From CALMFT01 sp041674565 (GTDB lineage Bacteria; Patescibacteriota; Gracilibacteria; Absconditabacterales; Absconditicoccaceae), in the NCBI GenBank assembly GCA_041674565.1, contig JBAYVQ010000015.1, forward strand, positions 1-13,677: a DNA stretch of 13,677 bases. The letters run 5' to 3'. A program made the position numbers and the translations under genes. Below are positions 1 through 8,840 of the stretch, in pieces (the first letter of the stretch is position 1; each line of letters starts with the position of its first letter). Below the pieces are notes generated by a model. It was given only the letters and a program-made list of their open reading frames with translations, was not told the origin of the DNA and made no database searches.

Positions 1-1
1 A

Positions 2-238
2 TCTGCATTAGTATGAGCAAAAAGAGCTATCAATCGAGTACTTGGCTTACTTGCTCTTATAGCCCTTATTATCCTCATCATCCAATGAGTATTGATGTTG
101 GTAAATGCTAGAGATAGTAAAAAAATAGAAGAATGATATACAACTGTCAAAAACGTTGCTATAGCACTCATATTCATAGGAGTTTCTTGGCTAATTGTTT
201 CCTTTATTTTCCGAGCCATTGGTGTATTTACCACATAG
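2..238 (+). CDS. C-terminal part of a small VirB2/TrbC-like pilin-type membrane protein (5' end outside window)
   Basis: The frame is open from the window edge to TAG at 236-238 and gives 78 residues once three TGA codons (14, 86 and 134) are read as Gly. Two hydrophobic helices are visible, about residues 13-34 and 49-70, separated by a short polar loop rich in K, E and D (NARDSKKIEEGY). Two helices with a charged loop ending in a 'KK.EEG' type turn is the pattern of the small VirB2/TrbC-like or 'pilin' membrane proteins that are common in CPR genomes, where they are linked to type IV secretion or surface fibres. That assignment is inferred from the pattern only. The signal peptide and N-terminus lie before the window. 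A perfect hairpin terminator follows, so this gene ends its transcript before secA. Confidence 0.6.
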
Positions 239-253
239 ATGTCTATATAAGCC

Positions 254-289
254 ACTAAAAGCATATGAGATAACTCATATGCTTTTAGT
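254..289 (+). terminator. Perfect 16-bp inverted repeat, transcription terminator
   Basis: ACTAAAAGCATATGAG (254-269) and its exact reverse complement (274-289) flank the loop ATAA. It begins 16 bases after the stop of the pilin-like gene. The tract after it is T-rich but not a clean U-run, so termination efficiency is uncertain, but the stem has no mismatches and lies exactly between two genes. Confidence 0.7.
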
Positions 290-318
290 TAAGCTTGTTT
301 ATTGGTTTATTGTTTTGT

Positions 319-347
319 TTTGCAAAGCTTTAGTAAATAGCTACTAT
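319..347 (+). promoter_or_regulatory. Candidate promoter upstream of secA
   Basis: TTTGCA (319-324) and TACTAT (342-347) are 17 bases apart, a sigma70-like arrangement about 50 bases before the secA start. The region is AT-rich and contains other hexamers of similar quality, so this is only the best candidate. No Shine-Dalgarno sequence is seen before the secA ATG. Confidence 0.25.
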
Positions 348-397
348 CATGGTTCGCGTGTCTGATAGATAATTTACTATTTCAGATTATTTGTACT

Positions 398-2155
398 ATG
401 TTGCAGTGGATATTGAACCAGTTTGTATGAGACTACAATAGTAAACAACTCAAGAAAATTGAGCCTTTGGTTAAGGAAATAAATGAGCGATATGAGAGAT
501 TTGATGATTTATCTGATGAAGATATAAAAGCTAAAACAGGCGAATTTAAACAAAGAATTCGTGAAGGTGAGAGTTTGGATGCCTTGCTCCCAGAAGCTTT
601 TGCGGTGGTGAAACATGCTTGTAAAAGGATGGTGGGTATGGAGATCGAAGTAAAAGGTAAAAAAATGACCTGGGACATGGTGCCATATGATGTACAATTT
701 GTCGGAGGTATCATCCTACATCAAGGAAAAATTGCTGAAATGAAAACTGGTGAAGGTAAGACATTGGTAGCGGTAGCTCCTGTATATCTCAATGCACTCA
801 CTGATAAACCTGTCCATGTCGTCACCGTAAACGACTACCTCGCATCACGTGATGCCGAGTGGATGTGATACCTTTATAATTGGCTTGGTCTGACCGTATG
901 ATCTATCACTAAACACACACCTTTGCATAAACACAAAGAGCAATATGAGAGAGATATAACGTATATAGAAAACACAGAGCTTGGTTTTGACTACTTGAGA
1001 GATAATCTTGAGAAGACAATACAAACAAGAAGATTGTTGAATAGAGGCCTGTATTTTGCTATTGTGGATGAGGCAGATAGTGTTTTGGTGGATGAAGCGA
1101 GGACTCCTATGATTATGTCTCAGCCCAATGATGATCCAGTAGATAAGTACCAACAGTATTCTCAGATTATCAAATCTTTACAGCCTTCTTCTACAAAAAG
1201 AAAGGTCAGTAAGGGATTTATCGCTGAAGTAATGAGTACCGATACTAGCAAACAAGAGACCGCACCAGAAGGGGATTACTACATTGATGAGAAAAGTAAA
1301 TCAGCAACGTTATCCGAGCAGGGCATAACGAAATTGGAAAAAATGCTAGGCGTAGATCATCTCTATAGGGATCTTGGATACGATGAAATCCATCATATTG
1401 AAAATGCTTTGTTGGCAAAAGGAGTATATGAAAATGGGAAAGATTATATTGTGCAGGCCAATGAAGTACTTATTGTAGATGAAAATACTGGGCGTATTAT
1501 GCCAGGAAGAAGATATCAATGAGGCCTTCATCAGGCCATCGAAGCAAAAGAGGGTATAGTACCAAAACAAGAGGCTAAAACCATTGCTACCATTACCTAT
1601 CAAAATTTCTTTAAGTTATATGAGAAAATAGGCTGAATGACAGGTACTGCTCTGACTGAGGCTGAGGAGTTTGAGAAGATCTATAACTTGGAGACGATTA
1701 GTGTCCCTACTAATAGACAGGTTATTAGAGTAGATAAGACAGACAAGGTGTTTTTTGATCAAAACGCAAAATGGAACGCTGTTATCGACACAGTAGCATT
1801 TTATCATCAGATGGGACAACCTATTTTGATCGGTACTTCATCGGTGCATACGTCTGAATTAGTGTCAGAACTCTTGCGCAAGAAGAATATCAATCACTAT
1901 GTCCTCAATGCAAAATACCATGAGCAGGAAGCAAATATTGTATGAAACGCAGGCAAACTTGGATGAGTGGTAGTAGCAACCAATATGGCTGGTAGAGGTA
2001 CGGATATCAAGTTAGACCCAGCTCTCAGTGAAGAAGTAGCAAGAAATTATGCTCAACGGGTCAAGTCTGAAATCCAAAAGTGACATGAGGTAAAACTCAA
2101 TATCAATAGTGAATATGAATATAACCTGATTATGAAGGAGTTGGAGCATATATAG
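398..2155 (+). CDS. secA: SecA preprotein translocase ATPase, C-terminally truncated (585 aa)
   Basis: SecA drives protein export through SecYEG at the cytoplasmic membrane. The start is ATG 398, which gives the family N-terminus with 'KIEPLVKEIN' and 'LSDEDIKAKT'. Eight in-frame TGA codons (428, 866, 899, 1520, 1634, 1943, 1964, 2081) read as Gly, several at family glycines, such as G-LHQAIEAKEG and G-MTGTAL. NBD1 carries the Walker A MKTGEGKT (residues 115-122) and DEAD at 224-227, followed by DEARTP. The preprotein crosslinking domain follows. NBD2 begins with MTGTAL (414) and reaches VATNMAGRGTDI (about 526-537). After that only about 48 residues remain before TAG. The expected 'GTERHESRRIDNQLRGR.GRQGD' arginine-finger segment, the helical scaffold, the helical wing and the zinc tail are all missing (usual length about 800-900). 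No frame downstream restores them, and a terminator follows within 17 bases. It cannot be a complete ATPase alone: it is either a truncated or second copy, a split gene, or an assembly or recombination junction. Confidence 0.9.
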
Positions 2156-2171
2156 TGAGTACCTTTACTTG

Positions 2172-2204
2172 TAACAAAAAACGCGATATTCGCGTTTTTT
2201 GTTA
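2172..2204. terminator. Strong bidirectional intrinsic terminator between convergent genes
   Basis: A 15-bp perfect stem (2172-2186 paired with 2190-2204) encloses the loop TAT. The core is CGCGA/TCGCG. An A6 run on the left arm and a T6 run on the right arm supply a U-tract in both directions. It serves truncated secA on the plus strand and the 154-aa gene on the minus strand, whose stop is 16 bases away. Confidence 0.88.
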
Positions 2205-2219
2205 TTAGAAATCCTATAA

Positions 2220-2684
2220 TTATCCGTTGAGTTGCCAATTTGGACCGAATAATCTTTTCATTTTTTCTGTATCGATAGCCACCTTGCTGAGGTCTGGTGT
2301 ATGTTCTTTATCTCTTTTGTATATCCTTGCTATTTCTGCATTGAGACCTATCAGCGTTGGGTCTGAATACCCGTTACCCAATGTGACGCCTACATAGAGA
2401 TCTTTGATAGTGAACTCGGCTCCCTGTACAAATACTTCCTTCATGGTCGTCTTGAATGCTGTGACTGTTCTGAAGTTGGGGTCAAAAAAAGATGTACTTT
2501 GATTGAAATTTGCGAAAACAGCATTAAGAAAATCTCATTTTACCGCTGCTGTTTCTTGCGCTGCAAGTGTATCACCTAGTTCGTATGTTTTGTCTCTTAG
2601 TTGTGTTCATGTCTTACCAGCTTTTTGTACTACTTTTCCTGTTAGTTCTTTTGCTTTATTAAACAGATCATTTCGTGATGTCAT
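2220..2684 (-). CDS. Hypothetical protein, 154 aa
   Basis: The frame runs from ATG (2684) to TAA (2220-2222) with two TGA codons read as Gly. I do not recognise the family. The first 50 residues are helical and rich in K, A, Q and T (MTSRNDLFNKAKELTGKV), resembling short amphipathic helices. The second half has conserved-looking stretches such as QGAEFTIKDLYVGV and DTEKMKRLFGPNW. There is no signal peptide or membrane segment, so the protein is probably cytoplasmic. Residue 4 is a CGA codon and may be Trp. It is the last gene before the convergent terminator and has its own well-formed promoter directly at its start codon, so it can be expressed separately from the upstream envelope genes. 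Its length, clean frame and flanking signals support a real gene. Confidence 0.75.
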
Positions 2685-2690
2685 AGTGCT

Positions 2691-2718
2691 ATTATAGTAG
2701 TAATAAAATATATGACAA
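2691..2718 (-). promoter_or_regulatory. Sigma70-type promoter abutting the start of the 154-aa gene
   Basis: On the minus strand TTGTCA (2718-2713) and a consensus TATAAT (2696-2691) are 16 bases apart. Only six bases separate the -10 box from the ATG at 2684. Transcription would therefore start at or within a few bases of the A of the start codon, giving a leaderless mRNA. No Shine-Dalgarno sequence is present, which agrees. Confidence 0.65.
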
Positions 2719-2738
2719 GTTATATAAATTATTATTTA

Positions 2739-3986
2739 CTATTGTCAATAGCTATATATGTCCTAGTGTTCGTCTCCTGTGTGACTCTCTATCAATACAT
2801 CTTCTTGTGGAAGTTGTATTGCTGGGTTAGCCTTTTCTGGTGTCATAACGGTAAACGGCAGTGTTACTACTTGTTCGTTAACCATCATTTGGATAAATAT
2901 CCTGTAGATACCTGGTTTGGTAAAATTGGTAGTAAATGAGACTCCTCCTCAGGCATATTGTTCGTCAACAACTCAGCGACTATAAGACATATCAGAAAGG
3001 TTGATGATAGCCATATGTCCTTTTGCCCCAAAATACTCTTGAGCTTCACCAGTTGGTATGATAACAGTAAAACGATTATCTTGTTGTACTGCTAGTGTAT
3101 CTCGCTCGATACGATAATCAAGTCATGATACATTGATGACGGTTTCCCCAGTGACTACTGGTGTGGGTGTAAATGGTTCCTTAACACCGTTTGCCAATAT
3201 GCTTCCTGTAATAACTTGCGGACCGAATTGTTTACTATAAAGATCTGCATACAGATACCGCAATCACACAGATGGGAATGTTATGGATGTTACTCGTTTG
3301 CCTGTTGCCTTATTTTTTTCTGGATATAAATGCATAAATCCCCTACCATCTTGGCGTACTAGCATAAGATGTATATATTTATCGTTAATGGTCTGAAGGT
3401 CGTTGAGCGGTTGGTCGTTGTATAATGGTACAATAGATAATTCTCGTGGTGATGTGCATGTTCGCTGTAAGTCCAATTTTTTAGCGACTTCTTGCGGTTT
3501 CTCCTCTCCCTCATGCCCATGGTCTTTACTATCACCAATTTGTAGGAATAACTCTGCTGGTAATCTTTTTATAGCCTCTTGGATACCAAAATACAAGCCG
3601 ACACTGATGGCAAGTCCGATAATTATAGAGAGCAGATGTTGCCGCCGCTTTATTTCCATAAGTTTCTCCTTCCACGGGAAAACAAGTAGTGAAACACCAT
3701 AACCCACTGGGATGATCCATAATGATCTCAATGGGCTATCTAAGAAATGTTGCAGTCCACCAGAAACCATTCATACTGCCACTGAGTAGAGTAGTCAGAA
3801 TACAAGTAGACTGATATAGTTTTTCTCACCCTCTTTGAGCAATTCACCCAATAGAAATAAACCAATACCTATGGATGCCATAATAATACTTCTTGTCTCT
3901 GAGAAAAATCCATGACTAATTGCTCATGATATGAAACCGATCCCAAGGTATCCAAGGAGGGAGTGAAGATGTTTTTTGTTGTACAT
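2739..3986 (-). CDS. Membrane protein with five N-terminal helices and two exported Ig-like repeats (415 aa)
   Basis: The start is ATG 3986, the first ATG in a frame opened by an upstream stop, and the end is TAG at 2739-2741. Eight TGA codons read as Gly. Residues 1-140 hold about five hydrophobic helices (roughly 8-28, 33-50, 57-78, 88-104 and 118-138), with the motif GGLQHFLDSPLRSLW between helices 3 and 4. The remaining 275 residues are polar. They contain two similar beta-rich units: IHLMLVRQDGRGFMHLYPEK followed by a GxxYLYADL turn, and GHMAIINLSDMSYS followed by PGIYRIFIQMMVNEQVVTLP. The pattern 'H..vv..dl..f.HlhP ... PG.Yr.f.qf..nG.v.tapF.v' is known to me from exported proteins of heavy-metal or copper contexts. 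A His-containing linker (DSKDHGHEGEE, about 152-162) joins the two parts. Exact function is unknown. The gene starts 28 bases after the murF stop, probably in the same transcript. Confidence 0.75.
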
Positions 3987-4014
3987 ACGCTTGCGTAAAG
4001 TAAAAAATAATATG

Positions 4015-5427
4015 TTATACTGCTGCTGTTTCTACAGGTGTTATTGGTGGGGTATATATTTTTTTAGCAAAAGTCTTTTTTGCCAGCCAGTAGAGTTCTT
4101 GTCTCGGTAGCATATTCCATTGAGATATCTCTATAAATGGCTTGATTGCTTCCTCCAACCGTATTTCTCCCTGTGATGATTTGAAGATAATCAGATACTG
4201 TTTTTGTGGATTACTAGTGATGATATGTTGTACCAAGTCTGATGCCTGTAAATTTGTTTCTGTCCGCATAACTTTTGTACCTTTATTTTGTGTGTCAGTT
4301 AGCTCAGTGCTTTTAAAGTGTTGTATGAGATAATCTGTCATATGAACACTATCGCCACTGACTCATATGACATACTGTATAGATTTGTCTGATAGTCGTT
4401 GACCAAATGCTTGATGTTCATTTCTTGAAGTCTCTCCCAATTCTCTCATTTCTCCTAATACCGCTATAACATCGTAGTCAGGAAAAAATGCTTGACGTAT
4501 TTCTAGTCATTCGCTAACTACTGCTCTCATGCTACCAGGAGCGGCATTGTAGGTACTATCAATAATAATATCTCATCTAAGAGATCCCAGTAAAGTAAAT
4601 CTACCAGGTTGTAGTTGTATGGGGATCTGGAGTGCCTGCATACTTCGTAAAGAAGGATGACTTTTCCTATGACTGATAATATCGGCAAGTGTGATACCAA
4701 TGGATTGATAAGCTATATTATGTGTTCAAGATACATTGGTGGTTATAGTCAATTTATTCTGATTATTTTTTATACTATAGAGGTAGGATGTAGTGATATG
4801 ATCTCATGATAATTGCATTTGGTACTTATCAAACTGGATATCTCAAGAGCCTTGCGCATAACCAAACGTGAGAGTGCTTATCTTTACTCACGCTAGCTGT
4901 GGGTAACTACTTTGATTATCATATATAATCATGTCTTTCGCCGCCAAGAGTAGTTTTGTCTTTTCAACTATAATGCCTTCTTTCCCGTCTGGGAAATTTT
5001 GTGCATGCACAAGATCTATTGCTGTGAGGATGGCAGTATCGGGTTTGACTATAGCAATGAGGATATCCATGTCACCTGGTTTATCTATGCCGTATTCAAG
5101 CACTAATATAGATGGCTTTGTTCTTGGTGAGATAGCTTGTGATATACCAGCAAAGAGTGCAGAAAGCATCCCTTGTGGCGTGGGTTCATAATTTTCTATT
5201 CCCAAAATGCTTAAAGAAAGACCAATATCACTATTGTAATTTTTGGGAGAAGTGTATATGTATTCTTGTGGTAAGAGTTTTTTTAAGGTGTCACTAATAA
5301 TCAATCTACAAGATGTCTTTCCTACAGATCCTGTTACGCCAATAATGTAGGGTTTTGTTTTACCCAGATATAACTTAGCACATCGCTTCAATGCATTGAT
5401 AACAAATGATACAAGTAGTTGTTTCAT
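4015..5427 (-). CDS. murF: MurF-type Mur ligase (UDP-MurNAc-tripeptide--D-Ala-D-Ala ligase family), 470 aa
   Basis: MurF adds D-Ala-D-Ala to the UDP-MurNAc-tripeptide, the last cytoplasmic step of precursor peptide assembly. ATG 5427 leads almost directly into the ATP-binding domain: P-loop TGSVGKTS (32-39), SPKNYNSDIGLSLSILG (60-76), VLEYGIDKPGDMDIL (109-123, the family's VLE.G.D.PGD), and LTAIDLVHAQNF (134-145, like LT.I...H...F). The C-terminal ligase domain shows GRFTLLG, IIIDSTYNAAPGSM and VIAVLGEMRELGE, all typical of MurF. Several TGA codons, including the one after LA179, are Gly. The usual 80-100 residue N-terminal UDP-substrate domain is absent; instead there are about 28 residues with a hydrophobic start. 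Short Mur ligases of this kind are common in CPR. The gene lies 51 bases after the PBP gene on the same strand, fitting a cell-wall operon. Substrate specificity is inferred from family only. Confidence 0.85.
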
Positions 5428-5478
5428 TAATATAACGTAAGAACAAATAATAATGAAGCTTGGATGCTGTGAGATGTG

Positions 5479-8400
5479 TTATATTTGGTTACTTACTTGT
5501 TTGAGATCTACCGTTCATTGTTTGATGCCTCATTGATGATCGCGTACAGTGTACTCTATAACGCCAAGGCTATCTAACTCTAGGGTGCTGATAGAGCCAT
5601 TAAAATTTGCTATAGGTGATCATCACTGACTAACAGTACCTTCTTTAACACTTCCGTCTGGATCAGAAAAGAATAGTGTAACTTGAAATTTTCCGTTATC
5701 TGCTTTTATGGTGGTTTGATTTACTAAGAGTGTTGGTAGTTGGTTACTAGATGTAGTACTTTTCATTTTGACGCTTACTGATTGATTTACTGTTTTCCCG
5801 CTTTCTGATGTTGCTTTGAGTCCGATAATGATATTTCACTGTAATCAGGATATATCCAATTTTTTGACATCTGTTACGGAAGGTTTGTTGTATAAGATAG
5901 TTTCTACTATGGTACCATTTACAGATATACTGATGGTAGTAATCTGCTCTGAGGAATTTGCATTAAACCATACTGATAACTCTCATCAGACTTGTTCGTC
6001 TGCTGTGGGTTTGATAATACTGAGGCTCAATGATACCTCACCAGGCTTGACCGCGGGCTGACTTCAGCTTATGTTTTCTCATCCTAAACCAAGACCGCCG
6101 CTCTTATTTTCTCATGAAAGAAATCTTCTTTCCAGACACTCTTCAGTTGGTTCTTTGTAGATGAGTTCTTGTGATAATTTTTGACCTTGTGCGTCAAACA
6201 TCTCTACAGAATATCATTCCCCAGTATACCTCATAATATCCTTGAGATCTCTTTTGTCTGGCATAAATGTTTGTGGCTCATTGATGTAGACAGTAATAAT
6301 GTCAGACTGTGGAGTGAGATCGCTTACTTTACCCATACAGAGTTTATCAATTTCTACTTTTTTGATACCCCCATCTGTCTCTGTAGGAAGATTGTTGATA
6401 TATCACCAAGTAGTTACCTTCATGACCTCTGGTGTTTGATTGGTAGCGAGCTTGCCTGAATATTTAGCTATAGTTAGCTGTTTTACCTCTACTGGCTTCA
6501 TATCCTCGTTTCTTATGTAGCCATTTGTTTTCAATTTCGTCCAAAACTTATTTCGTGTGCCGTGGTTTACCCATCATCCATAGGCATCTGCATGCATGGG
6601 TTTGCCTGAAGTATTTCCAGCCCAAAATACTGTTACCTTGCTGGGTGTATATGTTGCCAACCAACCGTCCCTAGGAAGAACTTTATCTCCACTCCTTCGG
6701 TTACTTGTACCTGTTTTGTGTGCAAATTTAATACCAGGAAAACTAAATTTTCTTGCCCAATCTGCGGGCAGATTTGCTGGGTCAGAAAGTATTTTTCGTA
6801 TAAGATAGGCAACTCAAGATGGTATTACTTGCTTTGGTCTTGCATCCGATTTTTTGTACAACAAACTGCCATCTGGTCATCTGACCTCTAGTATAGGATC
6901 AATTTCTCCTGGTTTTCCTTCTGCTGATAAGTGTGCATACATTTTTGCCAAATCAAACATCTCCATCTCTGCGGAGCCGATAGCCATTGGCGGTCCATAA
7001 TCTTTCTTTTTATCGAATGTATAAACACCAAGATCTTTTGCGAAATCAATAAAACCATCTTGTTCTCCCGCAGCAAAATACATCTTTATCGCTGGTATGT
7101 TTCTGGAAAAAGCCAAGGCTCTACGCAGTGGCATTGGTCCCATAAATTTACCGTCTACATTATCGGGATCGTAGTCTCATAGTTTGAATGGTATGTCGAA
7201 TATGTTTGTGTCTATCGTAAGTGCGGTCTTCATAAACCCTAGCGCATACCAAAAAGGTTTGATAGAGCTTCATGGCTGTCTCATTCTTTGCACTACATCT
7301 ACATTACCATCTATGGCTTCATTGTAATAATCGGCTGATCATACGTAAGCAAGCACATCACCGTTTTTGCTATCCAAATGGATTAATGCTGTATTGTTTC
7401 CACCATATCACTTGATGCTACTGATAGATTCATTTACACTGTCCACGGCCATTTGCTGTATTTTGTTGTCCAATGTTGTCCTGATAACCAATCATCATCT
7501 TTTGAGTATATCCTCGCCATACTCTCCGATGTACTTATTGTTTGGTTCTTTTAATATATCCAATACCCAGAATACGAAGTGAGGTGAATCAATGGTAATT
7601 TTTCCTTTATTGAACTTGTAATTCATACCCAATATAAGAGCATCTTTAAACTCTTCTATGGATAAGTATCCATCTTCATACATTCTGGAAAGAACGTAGT
7701 CTTTACGTCATGGTGAGTATGTTACTTTGTACAACTCATTGTTGTGAGTAAAATCAAAACTAATTAGTCATTGTAGGTATTTTAACATATCTTCTGTGCT
7801 TGTTTTCGACTTTACTCTGCTATCATCAAGTACTGACTTTACTTTATTGAGTACTTCTTGGTATGCTATATCGTCTATTGCTACTTTTTCCCCTGCATAG
7901 TTTTTTATCTCCAGCTCTCATACAAGTCCTGGTCTATTTTTGTAGGGATCAAATTTACTTGGAGCTTTTGGTATAGAAGCAACAACAGCTGCCTCTAGTA
8001 CGTTGAGTTTGTCAGCAGTAATTCCAAAGTATCATTTACTCGCTGCTTGGACTCAGTAACTGTTGTTACCTAAAAAGATATAGTTGAGATACAACTCGAG
8101 TATTTTTTCTTTTACTTTCCTTTCTCTTTCTTTGTTGGATATAGTAGGATTACTTTTTGCTACTTGATCTTCCAATAAATCTCACAATTGTATCGTAAGT
8201 ACCAGTTCTTTTAATTTTCTCTTGAGAGTTTGTTCGGGTGTTAGCAGTAAGTTTTTTACCAACTGTTGGGTAATCGTAGATCATCATTGTGACGGTCCAG
8301 AAGAACCGATATCTCTCAAAAGAGCTCTAGCCATACCACCAAAATCAACTCCAGCATTGGTCCAGAAAGACTTGTCCTCGGCAGCTATGATTGCATTTTG

Positions 8401-8712
8401 CATAGTGACTGAGATTTTACTCAGTGGTACATACTCTCTATTTTCTTCAAATACCCTATATAATACTTCCCCATTTCTATCGGTAATAGTCGTGGTTTGT
8501 GAAAGACTGAGTGACTCCACTTTTTTGAGATCTGGGAGCTCTCTGATTATATATACATAAAACAAAATGCTACCCGTTATAAGAGGGATAAACAAGAATA
8601 TAATAGGTAATCGTATAATAGTACTTCATAACTCAAAAGAGCGGTACTTGTGCCTCATCATTTGCAATCGACCGGGCTTTTTGTAATGATAGGCGCCCAC
8701 AAACTTAGACAT
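5479..8712 (-). CDS. mrcA: Bifunctional class A penicillin-binding protein (PBP1A type), 1077 aa, with long C-terminal Ig-like tail
   Basis: This enzyme polymerises lipid II into glycan strands and crosslinks them outside the membrane. It has a short cytoplasmic N-terminus, then one membrane helix at about 33-56. The glycosyltransferase 51 domain has AAEDKSFWTNAGVDF with catalytic E112 (Asn replaces the common His of F..H.G), GGSTITQQLVKN, and ILELYLNYIFLGNNSYG. The transpeptidase domain carries all three motifs: S482-S-I-K485 (in RQPGSSIKPF), S536-R-N538, and K666-T-G-T669. The Gly just before the catalytic Ser is a TGA codon (TCA at 7270-7272 on the plus strand). After about residue 725 come roughly 350 further residues: a hydrophilic linker, a Gly-rich stretch (SGGLGLGGENISGS), then at least two beta-sandwich-like repeats (SVNGTIVETI; DPDGSVKEGTV ... 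GVIEYTVRDHQGG). That tail is much longer than in E. coli PBP1a and suggests binding to the wall or a partner. ATG 8712 is the start; no Shine-Dalgarno sequence. Confidence 0.93.
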
Positions 8713-8840
8713 GAACAAAACTGAAAATTAAAATTGCAATAATAGCACGACAAAAGATGCTATGTCTTTGGTATATCCCAAAAATATTGACATTGTCGTA
8801 GTGGTTGATTAATAATTATTCTGTGTTTGTATGCAAGTAG
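8713..8840. other. Intergenic region upstream of the PBP gene with a small inverted repeat
   Basis: No gene is seen in these 128 bases. ATAGCA (8742-8747) and its complement TGCTAT (8758-8763) form a 6-bp stem with a 10-base loop. On the minus strand a TATTAT hexamer lies just downstream of this repeat, about 27 bases before the PBP start, and could be a -10 box, though no good -35 box accompanies it. The region may hold the PBP promoter. There is no convincing terminator for the upstream priA-like gene, so read-through is possible. Confidence 0.35.

Noticed and set aside
433..1153. Several minus-strand open frames within secA
   Set aside because: They lie opposite highly conserved SecA motifs (Walker A, DEAD) and show no family features.
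398..2155. Calling secA a pseudogene broken by many stop codons
   Set aside because: The internal stops are all TGA and sit at family glycines. Only the missing C-terminus is abnormal.
8787..8815. Plus-strand TTGACA with TAATAA 17 bases downstream
   Set aside because: The -35 box is perfect but the -10 box matches poorly, and it would only transcribe antisense to priA. AT-rich DNA makes such pairs by chance.
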